A DNA stretch of 64,000 bases from Planotetraspora kaengkrachanensis (GCF_016862895.1 NZ_BONV01000032.1:62001-126000); one strand, 5' to 3'; counted from the stretch's first letter, positions 1-8,504 are shown. The notes: generated from the letters alone by a model not told the origin. Program-made: numbers and translations.

Positions 1-1254
1 GACGCCGACGCGCTGGGGCGGCTCGCCGGCATCGCGGACGCCTTCCTCGTCCATGACCGGCCCATCCACATCCGCACCGACGACTCAGTGGTGCGCCCCT
101 TCCTCGGCCGGGAGTCCGTGCTGCGCCGCTCCCGGGGCCACGTGCCCGATCCCGTACGGCTCAGCCGGCCGGCCAGGAGGCCGATCCTCGCGTGCGGCGC
201 CGAGCTCAAGAACACGTTCTGCCTCGTCAAGGGGAGGCACGCGTTCGTCTCGCACCACATCGGGGATCTGGAGAACTACGAGACGATGCGGTCCTTCGTC
301 ACCGGGATCGACCACTTCACCAGGCTCTTCGACGTCCGGCCCGAACTGGTGGCGCACGACCTGCATCCCGAATACCTGTCGACCAAGCACGCGCTGGCGA
401 TGACCGGCGTCGACTCCACCGGAGTGCAGCACCACCACGCGCACATCGCGTCCTGCCTCGCCGACAACGGGGAGGAGGGACCGGTGCTCGGCGTGGCCTT
501 CGACGGCCTGGGCTACGGCGCCGACGGCACCATCTGGGGCGGCGAGTTCCTCCTCGCCGACCTGGTCTCCTTCCAGCGGCTCGGCCATCTCGCGCCGGTG
601 CCGATGCCGGGCGGGACGGCGGCGATCCGTCAGCCGTGGCGGATGGCGGCCGCCTACCTCGACGCGGCGTACGGCGGGAGGCCGCCGCAGGGGCTGGACG
701 TGGTCGGCCGCAACCAGGCGGCGTGGGCGGACGTCCTCATGCTCGGCCGGACCGGGATGAACTCCCCGGCGACCTCCAGCGCGGGGAGGCTGTTCGACGC
801 GGTGTCCGCCCTGCTCGGCCTCCGCGACACGATCAACTACGAGGGCCAGGCGGCGGTCGAACTGGAGCAACACGCCGACCCCGCCGAACGCGGCGCCTAC
901 CACGCGGGGATCTCGGCCGGACGCCCGGTTGTCGTGGCCGGCGCGGATCTGGTCAGGGCGGCGGCGCAGGACGTGCTCACGGGTGTGGAGCCCGGGGTCG
1001 TCGCCGCCCGGTTCCACAACGGGGCGGCCGACGTCGTCGTGCGGGTCTGCGAGATCCTGCGCGAGGAGTCCGGCGTCTCGGTTGTGGCGCTCTCCGGCGG
1101 GGTCTTCCAGAATCAGCTGCTGCTCGTCCGGGTCGCCGGAGGACTCACCGCGAGCGGCTTCCGGGTGCTCACGCACGCCCGGGTGCCGCCGAACGACGGC
1201 GGGATCAGCGTCGGCCAGGCGGCCGTCGCCGCGGCGCGGGACCGTCTGGCGTAG
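1..1254 (+). CDS. hypF: HypF carbamoyltransferase, C-terminal part (5' end outside window)
   Basis: C-terminal roughly 417 residues of the [NiFe]-hydrogenase maturation protein HypF, which makes the carbamoyl group that HypE turns into the CN ligands of the NiFe centre. The reading frame is open from base 1, so the N-terminal acylphosphatase, zinc-finger and most of the YrdC-like domain lie upstream. What is visible starts in the VHDRPIHIRTDDSVVR segment, then runs through the Kae1-like carbamoyltransferase domain with the metal-binding HHHAH cluster (base about 430), the FDGLGYGADGTIWGGE segment, and a C-terminal LSGGVFQN phosphate/ATP-binding loop. The family assignment is secure. Other hyp or hydrogenase genes would be expected upstream but are not visible here. 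Confidence 0.95.
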   Translation, partial: DADALGRLAGIADAFLVHDRPIHIRTDDSVVRPFLGRESVLRRSRGHVPDPVRLSRPARRPILACGAELKNTFCLVKGRHAFVSHHIGDLENYETMRSFVTGIDHFTRLFDVRPELVAHDLHPEYLSTKHALAMTGVDSTGVQHHHAHIASCLADNGEEGPVLGVAFDGLGYGADGTIWGGEFLLADLVSFQRLGHLAPVPMPGGTAAIRQPWRMAAAYLDAAYGGRPPQGLDVVGRNQAAWADVLMLGRTGMNSPATSSAGRLFDAVSALLGLRDTINYEGQAAVELEQHADPAERGAYHAGISAGRPVVVAGADLVRAAAQDVLTGVEPGVVAARFHNGAADVVVRVCEILREESGVSVVALSGGVFQNQLLLVRVAGGLTASGFRVLTHARVPPNDGGISVGQAAVAAARDRLA

Positions 1255-1343
1255 TCCGGGCACGTGAGTCCGGGTGCGCGACCTCGGACGGGCGGTCGGC
1301 GCGGATCCTTTGCGCCGGGTGTCCGCCGCCCTACGGTGCGTGT

Positions 1344-1892
1344 ATGGCGGTACCAGGACGACATCAACGGATCGGCCCCGACTACGGCACGCTGGTCCTG
1401 AAGACCTCGCGGCAGGGCTTCGCCGGGCGGATGGGGCACGACCTCACCATCGAGGTGACGCGGTGGACGGGTGAGGTCTTCATCGCGGAGGACGACCTCG
1501 CCGCGAGCACGGTGACCGTCACGGCCGAGATGGGATCTCTCCGGGTCGTGGAGGGCGAGGGAGGCGCCGTACCCCTCACGGAAGGGGACAAGCGGGAGAT
1601 CGCGCAGACCGCCGGGAACCTGCTCGACGCCGAGCGGCATCCGGAGGCGAGGTTCGTCTCCACCGGGATCACCGTCACGGGTCCCGAGGAGGGCGTCATC
1701 GACGGCACCCTGTCCGTCCGCGGCGTGGAACGCCCCTTCCGGCTTGAAGTCACCCGGACGGAACTCGGTCGTCACCGGGCGACGGGGACGGTCGTGCAGT
1801 CCGAGTACGGCGTCAAGCCGTACAGCGCGTTCTTCGGCGCGCTGCGGCTGGCCGATCCCGTCGGCGTGGAGGTCGAACTCGACCTGGAGTGA
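1344..1892 (+). CDS. YceI family protein
   Basis: 182-residue YceI-like protein, a lipocalin-like beta-barrel family that binds isoprenoid or other amphipathic lipids. Typical features are the early G.L..KTSRQGFAGRMGHDLTIEV strand segment, alternating beta strands, a middle block with DAERHPEARFVST, and a late SVRGVERPF block. There is no signal peptide, so this is probably the cytoplasmic actinobacterial version. The ATG at 1344 fits the domain start; the frame is open further upstream, but that part is low-complexity shadow of hypF. It follows hypF by 89 bp and faces the HxlR gene downstream. The physiological ligand cannot be told from sequence. Confidence 0.85.
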   Translation: MAVPGRHQRIGPDYGTLVLKTSRQGFAGRMGHDLTIEVTRWTGEVFIAEDDLAASTVTVTAEMGSLRVVEGEGGAVPLTEGDKREIAQTAGNLLDAERHPEARFVSTGITVTGPEEGVIDGTLSVRGVERPFRLEVTRTELGRHRATGTVVQSEYGVKPYSAFFGALRLADPVGVEVELDLE

Positions 1893-1957
1893 GCGGCGAA
1901 ACCCGGCCGGTGTTCCGGGGCAGGCACGGTGGCCCGGGGGTCAGTGTTCCGGGGGGC

Positions 1958-2425
1958 TCAGTGTTCCGGGGCGGGCATGGAGACGAAGGCGACGTCGTCC
2001 AACTCCACCGCGCCGCCCGACTCGTCGACGAACGCCACCGACAGTCGCCCGCCGGTGGTGCGGCTGCGACGTTCCGCGGACGGAGCGTCGTCGCCGAGAC
2101 GGTGCCGGTCACCCCACTGTTGCAGCGCGCCGAGAACGAGGAGCAACTCCTCGCCCGTGGAGGTGAGGTGGTAGCTGTGCCGGGAGCGCCTGCCCGGCTC
2201 GGTGTACGGGCGTCTTTCCATGACACCGGCCTCGACCAGAGTCGTCAGACGGTCGGAGAGCAGATCGGTCGAGATGCCGAGGGCGGTCGCGAAGTCGCCG
2301 AATCTCGTGACCCCCATGAACGCCTCGCGCAGGACGAGGACCGTCCAGGGGTCTCCGATGACCTCCAGGCTGCGCTGGATCGAGCACGCGGAGTCCAGCA
2401 GGGCGTGCCGGGTGGTCCTTCTCAC
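1958..2425 (-). CDS. HxlR family winged-helix transcriptional regulator
   Basis: 155-residue protein with the HxlR-type winged helix in residues 5-100: CSIQRSLEVIGDPWTVLVLRE, then RFGDF...LGIS..LLSDRL..L...G...R and a YHLT.TG wing. The conserved Cys near the N-terminus (residue 14) is the position used for electrophile or redox sensing in several HxlR proteins. A GTG start at 2425 gives the usual family length. It is divergent from an SDR gene with a 162-bp shared intergenic region containing inverted-repeat operator candidates, so it most likely controls that SDR and itself, perhaps in response to a reactive aldehyde or quinone (inference). Confidence 0.9.
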   Translation of the reverse strand: MRRTTRHALLDSACSIQRSLEVIGDPWTVLVLREAFMGVTRFGDFATALGISTDLLSDRLTTLVEAGVMERRPYTEPGRRSRHSYHLTSTGEELLLVLGALQQWGDRHRLGDDAPSAERRSRTTGGRLSVAFVDESGGAVELDDVAFVSMPAPEH

Positions 2426-2439
2426 GCGTCCACCCTACC

Positions 2440-2480
2440 CCCTGACTTGATTTATCCAAGCAAGACTGGCTAGCTTTGGA
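2440..2480. promoter_or_regulatory. Divergent HxlR/SDR operator candidate
   Basis: AT-richer island in the 162-bp divergent intergenic region. It contains a perfect short inverted repeat CTTG-N7-CAAG and, overlapping it, CCAAGC facing GCTTTGG across 11 bases. HxlR regulators typically bind such sites between themselves and their divergent target. No footprint exists; this is positional inference. Confidence 0.45.
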
Positions 2481-2587
2481 TTCCGGACCCAGTCGGTCGA
2501 CTGCTTCAAGACGACCGGTCACCTTGGGCGTTACGCGTGGCCGAGTCGCCTGCCGGCGATCCGCGCCCGCACTATGAGAGGAACACG

Positions 2588-3271
2588 ATGAAGATCGAGA
2601 ATTCCGTGGCGATCGTGACCGGCGGCAATCGCGGGCTCGGCCGTCAGTTCGCCGCCCAGCTGATCGACCGCGGCGCGAAGGTGTACGCGGCCGCGCGCAG
2701 GCCGGAGACGGTCGACGTGCCAGGGGCCGTGCCGCTGCGGCTGGACCTCACCGAGCCGGAGTCGGTGGCGGAGGCCGCGCGGATCGCGACCGACGTGACG
2801 CTGCTGATCAACAATGCGGGCATCTCAACGCACACGCCGTTGATCGACGGTGATTTCGACACGATCCGGCTGGAGATGGAGACGCACTACTTCGGAACCC
2901 TCGCCGTGGCCCGGGCGTTCGCGCCGGTCATCGAGTCCAACGGCGGCGGCGCGATCCTCAACGTGTTGTCCATACTCTCGTGGGCCCACCCGGTGAACTA
3001 CGGCGCCTACTCCGCCGGGAAGGCGGCGGGATGGGCGATGACCAACGTGATCCGGCAGCAGTTGACCCCGCGGGGCATCCAGGTCGCCGCCCTGCACGTC
3101 GGCTACATGGACACCGACATGGCCTCCTATGTGGCTCCGGGGGACAAGACGGACCCGGCCGTCGTCGCCGCGGCGGCCCTCGACGGGATCGCCGACGGCG
3201 CCGTCGAGATCATCGCCGACGAACCCACCCGGTTCGTCAAGCAGAACCTCTCCGCGCCGCTGACCGCCTGA
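2588..3271 (+). CDS. SDR family oxidoreductase
   Basis: 227-residue classical short-chain dehydrogenase/reductase. The cofactor loop TGGNRGLG is at residues 11-18, NNAG at about 75-78, and the catalytic Ser/Tyr/Lys is visible as S...YGAYSAGK. An Arg pair after the second strand (AARRPET) suggests NADPH preference. The ATG at 2588 is chosen over the longer frame because GAGAGGAA sits just upstream and the family begins with the VAIVTGG strand. It is likely the target of the divergent HxlR regulator. The substrate is unknown; aldehyde or quinone detoxification is possible. Confidence 0.9.
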   Translation: MKIENSVAIVTGGNRGLGRQFAAQLIDRGAKVYAAARRPETVDVPGAVPLRLDLTEPESVAEAARIATDVTLLINNAGISTHTPLIDGDFDTIRLEMETHYFGTLAVARAFAPVIESNGGGAILNVLSILSWAHPVNYGAYSAGKAAGWAMTNVIRQQLTPRGIQVAALHVGYMDTDMASYVAPGDKTDPAVVAAAALDGIADGAVEIIADEPTRFVKQNLSAPLTA

Positions 3272-3291
3272 CCGCCTGACCGCCCGACCGC

Positions 3292-3323
3292 CGGTGGGCG
3301 GGCCCGGCCCTGCCCGCCCACCG
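3292..3323. terminator. Bidirectional hairpin between convergent genes
   Basis: Perfect 12-bp GC stem CGGTGGGCGGGC / GCCCGCCCACCG with an 8-base loop, placed between the stop of the SDR gene and the stop of the convergent CU044_5270 gene. There is no U-tract, as is common in actinomycetes. Immediately upstream (3261-3291) the octamer TGACCGCC is repeated about four times, partly inside the SDR stop region. Confidence 0.75.
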
Positions 3324-3338
3324 ATCGGCCGCGATCGG

Positions 3339-4382
3339 CTAGGGACTTTCCCCGCCCTCCTCGCGTTCCCCCGGGCCACTGACGATGCCGGAGGCCATCT
3401 TGGCGGTCAGCTCGATGACCGTGCCCTTGGGGAACCGGAGCGGGTGGGCCGGGTCGGAGTCGGGCGCGATGCCGGGCGGATGCGACGGTTCGGTCCAGTC
3501 CTCGGTGAAGATCGCACGGGTGCCCAGATACCGGTAGGTCCGACTGTCAATGATGATCTCCGACCGGACCGACTGGCTGTCGGTGATGCCGAACGCCTGG
3601 CCGTGCCGTCCGGCCGCGTCCGCGACGTCGTCGATCACCGTGACGCCGGGGATGTAGGCGAGCGCGCCGTACAGGGCCGCCTGCTGGCGAGGAGTGACAT
3701 AGAAGCTCAACAGCACCTGCTTGACCAGGGTGAACGCCGCGACGTCCCGCCCCCGTGAGGTGTCCACGCCAATCTCGCCCCGGATCGTGTGGTCGCGCTC
3801 CCCCTGGATGATCCGGTCGACCTCGGCGTAGACGTGCCGCGCCATGCCCTCCGCGTCGTTCGGCGCGTCGAGGAGGAAGGCCTGCGACGGTACGTCCCGG
3901 AGGGGTTCACCATTGAACACGGTGATCCGGCCGCTGTCGTCCACGCCCGCGTAGTGCAGGCCGTCGAGGGTGTACCAGTCTGACAACGTCGACATCTCGT
4001 GCGACTGGCTTTCCCGCTGCAAGGTCTCCACGTACGCCCAGGCTGTCGGGTCGAGGCTGTCGGCGGGCTCTCTGTCGGCGACGGTGCGAGCGCGGTCCGC
4101 CACCGCGGCCACGGCGGGTTGGGCGGCCGACAGCATGCCGGTGAAGCCGGGGCCACGCCCGGGGCCCGGGCCGTCGCCTTCGGTGACGACGGTGCCCGTG
4201 ACGATCGCGGCGGCGAGGGCCGCGACGAGTCCCGCTCGCCAGGCGACGGGCCCGACCTGTCGAGTCGGGCGTTCGGGTGTCTCCATCGCCTCGATCAGTC
4301 GTGCCCGGGCGGCCGTCGTCGCGGCCGGGCTGATGCGGGGCGTGTCCCTGCGCAGCTCGGCGAGCAGGTCCAGCTCATCCAT
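3339..4382 (-). CDS. CU044_5270 family membrane-anchored protein
   Basis: 347-residue protein of the actinobacterial CU044_5270 type. It has a cytoplasmic N-terminal stretch with MDELDLLAELR..TP.ISP and an Arg-rich segment, one transmembrane helix (about residues 48-66, WRAGLVAALAAAIVTGTVV), then a large extracytoplasmic domain with the family's WAYVETL, W...DGL..A, IPGV..ID and EIIID..TYRYLG blocks. It overlaps the upstream ECF sigma gene by 8 bp, so the two are translationally coupled. By analogy it may be the membrane regulator of that sigma factor. No zinc anti-sigma motif is visible, so an anti-sigma role is only inference. Confidence 0.85.
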   Translation of the reverse strand: MDELDLLAELRRDTPRISPAATTAARARLIEAMETPERPTRQVGPVAWRAGLVAALAAAIVTGTVVTEGDGPGPGRGPGFTGMLSAAQPAVAAVADRARTVADREPADSLDPTAWAYVETLQRESQSHEMSTLSDWYTLDGLHYAGVDDSGRITVFNGEPLRDVPSQAFLLDAPNDAEGMARHVYAEVDRIIQGERDHTIRGEIGVDTSRGRDVAAFTLVKQVLLSFYVTPRQQAALYGALAYIPGVTVIDDVADAAGRHGQAFGITDSQSVRSEIIIDSRTYRYLGTRAIFTEDWTEPSHPPGIAPDSDPAHPLRFPKGTVIELTAKMASGIVSGPGEREEGGESP

Positions 4383-4971
4383 CGCGGGCCTCCTTCATCG
4401 GGTCGATTCCGCCGAGTCGCTCGCGCAATTTGCGGCGTGCGCGGTTGAGGCGTGACCGTACGGTCCCGACAGGGACGCCGAGGGCCCGCGCCGCCTCCTC
4501 ATAGGTCAGCTCGCCCCACACCACGAGCAGCAGGGTGTCCCGGTCGCCGCGGCCCAGCGTCGCCAGCGCCCCCGCCAGCTTGCGCATGTGGTCCTGTGCG
4601 GTGATCCGCTCGACGACGCCGTCCGCCGGGGACTCCGGCAGGGGGTCCACGCCCGTACGGCTCAGCGCCCGCAGATACCGCACCTCCGAACGGTGATGCC
4701 GGGCGACGAGCGTGGTGGCGATGCCGTAAAGCCACGGGCGGGCATCGGGACGCTCAGGGTCGTAGGACGACCGCTTGCGGAACGCCGTCAGGAAGGTCTC
4801 GGCGACGATGTCCTCCGCCGCGTCCGTCCCCACTCGCCGGGCGACGTAGTGGTGGATCCGTTCGGCGTGCCGGTCGAAGATGGCGGCGAAACGCTCGGTG
4901 TCCGTGAGGGACGCCACGATCAGCTCGGCGTCGTCCGCGGCGGGCGACGCCGTCGCGAGGTCGCTCGTCAT
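4375..4971 (-). CDS. ECF-type RNA polymerase sigma factor
   Basis: 198-residue ECF sigma factor. Region 2 (FAAIFDRHAERIHHYVARRVG..AAEDIVAETFLTAFR...PWLYGIA) binds core polymerase and the -10 element; region 4 (ALATLGRGDRDTLLLVVWGELTYEEAARALGVPVGTVRSRLNRARRKLRE) binds the -35. The frame is open further upstream, but that extension is Pro/Arg-rich and non-conserved, so the ATG at 4971 directly before the conserved part is chosen; its ribosome site is weak. It is first gene of a two-gene unit with the CU044_5270 protein. Confidence 0.9.
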   Translation of the reverse strand: MTSDLATASPAADDAELIVASLTDTERFAAIFDRHAERIHHYVARRVGTDAAEDIVAETFLTAFRKRSSYDPERPDARPWLYGIATTLVARHHRSEVRYLRALSRTGVDPLPESPADGVVERITAQDHMRKLAGALATLGRGDRDTLLLVVWGELTYEEAARALGVPVGTVRSRLNRARRKLRERLGGIDPMKEARDG

Positions 4972-5497
4972 CTCAGGTGGCACCAGTGGGGCTCTTTCGT
5001 CACGTCGGCCTCTTCTCGGTCGGGGATGCTTCAGCGGGTTATCTCCCGCAGGCCGCTGGAAGTTCGCACGAATCCGCGGCGGGTCTCCGGGTCGTGGCCG
5101 GCATCGGACCCTACCCGGCCGGGGTGTGTGCCGGGACCGACCCGATTCGCTGCCGGACGAGAACGGTGACGAGTCGTTCAACCCGGTCCGCGTCGGCCCG
5201 TCGCGGCTGAATGATCGCCGCGGTTGCGCAAAGGTGACATATCCCTAATAAGGGACATATTGAAATCGGATATAAATGACATTTCAGATCAAATGGATCT
5301 TTATAGGGCCAATAGAGTCAATAAAGCGATAAGTGCATGACAAAAGGCGATGTTCGTCGTTTGTTAGGCCGAGTGGTGCGGAAAATAGCCATTGCAGGCA
5401 GGTCCTATCGAAGGTCGTAAAAACGACATTTTCCGCTTCGCTTGGGAAACGTCAGAGCATGCATATAAGGGCGGCAGTCCTTAAAGGGAGAAATGAA
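4972..5497. promoter_or_regulatory. Long AT-rich intergenic leader before the small secreted peptide gene
   Basis: 526 bases without a convincing gene. From about 5225 the composition changes sharply to AT-rich, very unlike the surroundings. It holds an imperfect inverted repeat at 5239-5260 (ATATCCCT facing AGGGACATAT), a smaller one near 5280-5294 (CATTT-N6-AAATG) and many A/T runs up to an AAAGGGAG ribosome site at 5484-5490. It may be a strongly regulated promoter plus a long 5' leader for the gene at 5498. No known riboswitch is recognised. Confidence 0.45.
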
Positions 5498-5839
5498 ATG
5501 CCCAACTTCAAGAGCCTCGTCGGCGCCCTCGCCATCAGCACCGCGCTCACCGGCGGGGCCGTCGCCCTCGGCGCGACCGTCACCACCAGCGCAGCGAACG
5601 CCTCGACCGTCATGGGCTGCGGCGGTGGATGCGGCGGCGGTGGATGCGGCCGGAGCCACAACCGCAACCACAACCGGAACCACAACCGGCAGTGGCAGCA
5701 GGAGCACCAGCGCCAGCACCAGAACCAGCACCTGATGCGCGACTTCACGCTCATCGTGTCGCCGTTCCAGAACGCCGACACCAAGGCCAACCCGTGGCAG
5801 AGGCAGGACGGCGACTCCACGGCCAAGGCGTTCGACTAG
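5498..5839 (+). CDS. Small secreted Gly/Cys- and His/Asn/Arg-rich protein
   Basis: 113-residue preprotein of unknown function. Residues 1-35 are a Sec signal peptide (MPNFKSLV, hydrophobic core, then TTSAANA before the mature part). The mature protein begins with a Cys/Gly run, MGCGGGCGGGGCG (three Cys), followed by three HNRN-type tripeptide repeats, then a Gln/His-rich stretch and a conventional C-terminus (MRDFTLIVSPFQNADTKANPWQ). The combination suggests metal binding or a cell-surface/structural role. It is small enough to be a modified-peptide precursor, but no modification enzyme is adjacent. The ATG at 5498 has AAAGGGAG at good spacing. It is single-gene, with its own terminator. Confidence 0.75.
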   Translation: MPNFKSLVGALAISTALTGGAVALGATVTTSAANASTVMGCGGGCGGGGCGRSHNRNHNRNHNRQWQQEHQRQHQNQHLMRDFTLIVSPFQNADTKANPWQRQDGDSTAKAFD

Positions 5840-5861
5840 GGCGGGACCCTTTCCGGCGGAG

Positions 5862-5887
5862 GCCCCGCGCCGCATCCGGCGCGGGGC
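5862..5887 (+). terminator. Rho-independent-like terminator
   Basis: Perfect 10-bp stem GCCCCGCGCC / GGCGCGGGGC with a 6-base loop, 22 bp after the small secreted protein gene. Confidence 0.8.
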
Positions 5888-5937
5888 TTCGGCGTGCGGG
5901 CGAGCGCGCGGAAACGGCGGCGCCGGTTCACGCGTCG

Positions 5938-7020
5938 CTATCCGTGCTGCCCGCGAATCCCGGTGAGGTCGCCGTTCGCCACTGTTCGCAGTGCCTGTGT
6001 GCTCAAGGCGGTGAGCGTGATCCCGCTTGCCAGTAGCAGGGCGATTTGCAGCCCTCCGACGAGGTTGATCGTCTCGGTGATGGAATCGGCCGCACCGGGG
6101 TGCAGCGTGGCCGCTCGGGAGAGCACCGCAGGCACGGTCAGGATCGCTGCGGCCAACGCCGTCGGCCCCGACGTTCGGCGCCGGGCCAGACACCACACCG
6201 TCACGATGAGCAGCGAAACGCACGCGAGACCGGGGACGTCGACCCACAGCGATGCCTGTACCAGAAGCGTCACCGGGACGGTCGCGGCTCTGGAGAGCGA
6301 GCTGAGCGCAATGACGACCAGGGAGAGCAGGACGCCGGGAACGGCCGCAAGCGCGACCATGCGCAGGGCCTGCCCCCGAGGCAGGGGCGGCGGCAGTGCG
6401 TCGCGGTGGAATCCGATCACCAACGCCGGCACCGTCACCGCGGCCGGCAACACCATGCAGACCCAGCGGGCCACGATCTCCCACCCGCCGGGGAACACGG
6501 GGGGGACCAGCATGTGCGGCAGGACCAGTGCGGCCACGGCCACCGCCTTGGCCGTGCGGGGGCGGCCGAGGACGAGCGCGCCGAGGCTCCCCGCCCACAG
6601 CAGTGGCAGGAGATCCGCCAGCACGTGCCGCAGGCGATCAGCCGACCCGGCGTGGCCGATTCCCATGGTCACGTCGTCGGGCAGGGCATCGGCGAGGATG
6701 CCGTACGCGATCAGCGCCTGTGCGGCGGACAGGAAGCCGATCATCGTCCAGAAGACGAGGCCGAGCAGAGCGGCCCGGCGGACCGCCTCTCCCCAGAGGA
6801 ACGACCTCGGCGGGGCCCCCGGACCCCCGAGTCGCAGCCGCACCGCGAGCGCCACCACGCTGGCGATCTCCATCCAGCGCGGGCGCTGGTCGTCGAGGCC
6901 CGCCTCTCCGTGCTGGGCGCCTTCGAGGAAGGCCGAGACCATCTCCTCCTCGCGCTCGGCTCGGTAGGGCGCGGGCAGCAGCCGCAGGACCCACCGGTAG
7001 CTGTCCTCGAGGACGCTCAT
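5938..7020 (-). CDS. Multi-pass membrane protein partnered with PadR regulator
   Basis: 360-residue integral membrane protein. The cytoplasmic N-terminal 70 residues (SVLEDSYRWVLRLLPAPYRAEREEEMVSAFLEGAQ) are typical of proteins encoded next to PadR regulators in actinobacteria, where the stretch resembles the permease-prefix domain. About eight hydrophobic segments follow (for example AALLGLVFWTMIGFLSAA and MVALAAVPGVLLSLVVIAL). The start at 7020 overlaps the PadR stop by 4 bp (ATGA), so the two genes are coupled. The transported substrate or signalling role is unknown. Confidence 0.8.
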   Translation of the reverse strand: MSVLEDSYRWVLRLLPAPYRAEREEEMVSAFLEGAQHGEAGLDDQRPRWMEIASVVALAVRLRLGGPGAPPRSFLWGEAVRRAALLGLVFWTMIGFLSAAQALIAYGILADALPDDVTMGIGHAGSADRLRHVLADLLPLLWAGSLGALVLGRPRTAKAVAVAALVLPHMLVPPVFPGGWEIVARWVCMVLPAAVTVPALVIGFHRDALPPPLPRGQALRMVALAAVPGVLLSLVVIALSSLSRAATVPVTLLVQASLWVDVPGLACVSLLIVTVWCLARRRTSGPTALAAAILTVPAVLSRAATLHPGAADSITETINLVGGLQIALLLASGITLTALSTQALRTVANGDLTGIRGQHG

Positions 7021-7355
7021 GTCAGACCTTCCGCCCGCCTGAGGCGCAGCCGTTCGACGGCGCGGCGCGCGTTGTCGGCCAGCCGCACGGCCTCCTCCTC
7101 CAGGGCCCGCGCCCCCTCGTCGGTCAGCCGGTAGTAGCGGCGCAGCCGTCCCTGCCACACCTCCTCCCGGTCGGGCTCGACGAACGCGTCGGCCGCGAGC
7201 CGGTCGAGCACGCCGTACAATGTGCCGATCTTCAACTGGACCCGGCCGCCGGAGATCCGCTCGACCTCCTGCGCGATGCCGTAGCCGTGCCGCGGCTCGT
7301 CGACCAGTGCGGTGAGGACGAGGAACGCGGGTTCTGTCATCGCCCGCGGTGTCAT
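7017..7355 (-). CDS. PadR family transcriptional regulator
   Basis: 112-residue PadR protein: a winged helix (FLVLTALVDEPRHGYGIAQEVERISGGRVQLKIGTLYGVLDRLAADAFVEP....RRYYRLTDEGARAL) followed by a short C-terminal dimerisation helix. LKIGTLYGVLDRL matches the family's recognition-helix region. It heads a two-gene unit with the membrane protein and probably represses it. Alternative ATG starts at 7355 and 7340; both keep the domain intact. Confidence 0.93.
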   Translation of the reverse strand: MTPRAMTEPAFLVLTALVDEPRHGYGIAQEVERISGGRVQLKIGTLYGVLDRLAADAFVEPDREEVWQGRLRRYYRLTDEGARALEEEAVRLADNARRAVERLRLRRAEGLT

Positions 7356-7360
7356 GCGTC

Positions 7361-7386
7361 CATGATATATCGGCAGACATGATATT
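7361..7386 (-). promoter_or_regulatory. PadR operator candidate
   Basis: AT-rich block directly upstream of padR with the octamer ATATCATG twice in direct orientation (minus strand) and an inverted pair ATATC-N9-GATAT. PadR proteins usually bind ATGT/ACAT-type repeats at their own promoter; this is the only such block here. Confidence 0.5.
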
Positions 7387-7478
7387 CAAGTTTGCAGAGT
7401 AACGATGCGCCGGAGTAGGCAGGCGGCCGTCCAGACCGGCGACCGCGGGTGATCGGGCCGGCTCTTTCGCCGCCCGGA

Positions 7479-8453
7479 CTACGGCGAGGGAACGGAGGCG
7501 GCGCTCACCGCCTCGTCCCAGGTCGCCTGGGCCGAGATGCCACCCGCCGCCCGGGTCGACAGCGAACCGCAGGCCGCGGCGATCCGCAGCGCGGCGTCCA
7601 GCGGCAACCCGCGCAGTCGTGCCGCGACGAACCCCGCGTCGAGGCTGTCCCCCGCCCCCACCGTGTCGACCGGGTCGATCTTCATGGCAGGGGCGTGTAC
7701 GGCTCCCGCGTCCGTCCACGCGAGCACGCCGTCCCGCCCGAGCTTGACGACGGGAAGCACCCCCCGCGCGCCCAGAGCGCGCGCGGCCGCCTCGACGGGG
7801 GAGCCGGCAGGGGAGACGTGCGGTGAGGGGCCGGAGGGTGTGCCCCCGGCGCCGGCGATCGCCAGCACTTCGGCCTCGTTGGGCAGCAGCACGTCGGTCA
7901 CGGCGACGACCTCCGCCAGCCCCTCCCAGCGGCCCGCCGGGTCGTCGTTGGTGTCGAGCGACGTGGTCGCCCCGTGAGAGCGGGCGGCGGAAAAAAGGGA
8001 AGGCAGGTCGGCGGCAAGGCGAGGCTGGAGGAAGAACGACGCCGCGTGCACGTGACGGGCCGAGGCGAGCAGGGCGCGGGGGACGTCCGTCCCGGACAGA
8101 AACGGCAGGCAGCCGGGAGCGGTCAGGATGGCCCGGTCACCGTCCCCGTCGACCAGGACGACCGTCAGCGCCGTCGGCAGCGTGGGGTCCACGACACAGG
8201 CCGACACGTCGACCCCCCGTGCCTCCAGTGAGGTCAGCATGAAGCGGCCCGCCTCGTCGTCGCCCACCCGGCCGACGAACGCCGTGCGCAGACCGAGACG
8301 CGCCGCCCCGCACGCCATGATCGCGCCGGAGCCGCCGACGGTGAGGACGCCGGCGTCGACGAGTTCCTCACGCTGGCCGTACGCGGGACGCCGGGGCGCG
8401 CTCGCGAGGATCACATCGGGGTTCGCGTCGCCGAGGACCAGGAGATCGAACAT
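7479..8453 (-). CDS. PfkB family carbohydrate kinase
   Basis: 324-residue ribokinase-fold sugar kinase. It opens with the FDLLVLGDANPDVI strand, has the first PfkB signature region (GGSGAIMACGAARLGLRTAFVGRVGDDEAG) at about residues 37-65 and the second, DTVGAGDSLDAGFVAARL, with catalytic Asp in GAGD at about 265-270. The upstream in-frame extension is unlike the family, so the ATG at 8453, preceded by GGGAG, is preferred. It is divergent from the GH114 gene of the sugar locus, so phosphorylation of an imported monosaccharide (galactose, GalN or GalNAc type) is a reasonable but unproven role. Confidence 0.88.
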   Translation of the reverse strand: MFDLLVLGDANPDVILASAPRRPAYGQREELVDAGVLTVGGSGAIMACGAARLGLRTAFVGRVGDDEAGRFMLTSLEARGVDVSACVVDPTLPTALTVVLVDGDGDRAILTAPGCLPFLSGTDVPRALLASARHVHAASFFLQPRLAADLPSLFSAARSHGATTSLDTNDDPAGRWEGLAEVVAVTDVLLPNEAEVLAIAGAGGTPSGPSPHVSPAGSPVEAAARALGARGVLPVVKLGRDGVLAWTDAGAVHAPAMKIDPVDTVGAGDSLDAGFVAARLRGLPLDAALRIAAACGSLSTRAAGGISAQATWDEAVSAASVPSP

Positions 8454-8480
8454 CCGGACTCCCATACCGTGCGAATTTGT

Positions 8481-8504
8481 GCTCGAAAGCATTGCGAATC
8501 GAGC
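8481..8504. promoter_or_regulatory. Inverted-repeat operator candidate upstream of the PfkB kinase
   Basis: Perfect 6-bp arms GCTCGA and TCGAGC separated by 12 bases, 28 bp upstream of the kinase start. The minus strand carries TTCG three times at 11- to 12-bp steps, reminiscent of the phased TTTC repeats in DeoR-family operators. Confidence 0.4.

Noticed and set aside
5405-6598. 397-residue minus-strand frame over the small secreted protein
   Set aside because: Arg/Pro/Gly-rich shadow; the plus frame has a signal peptide and good ribosome site, and the membrane protein gene explains the rest.
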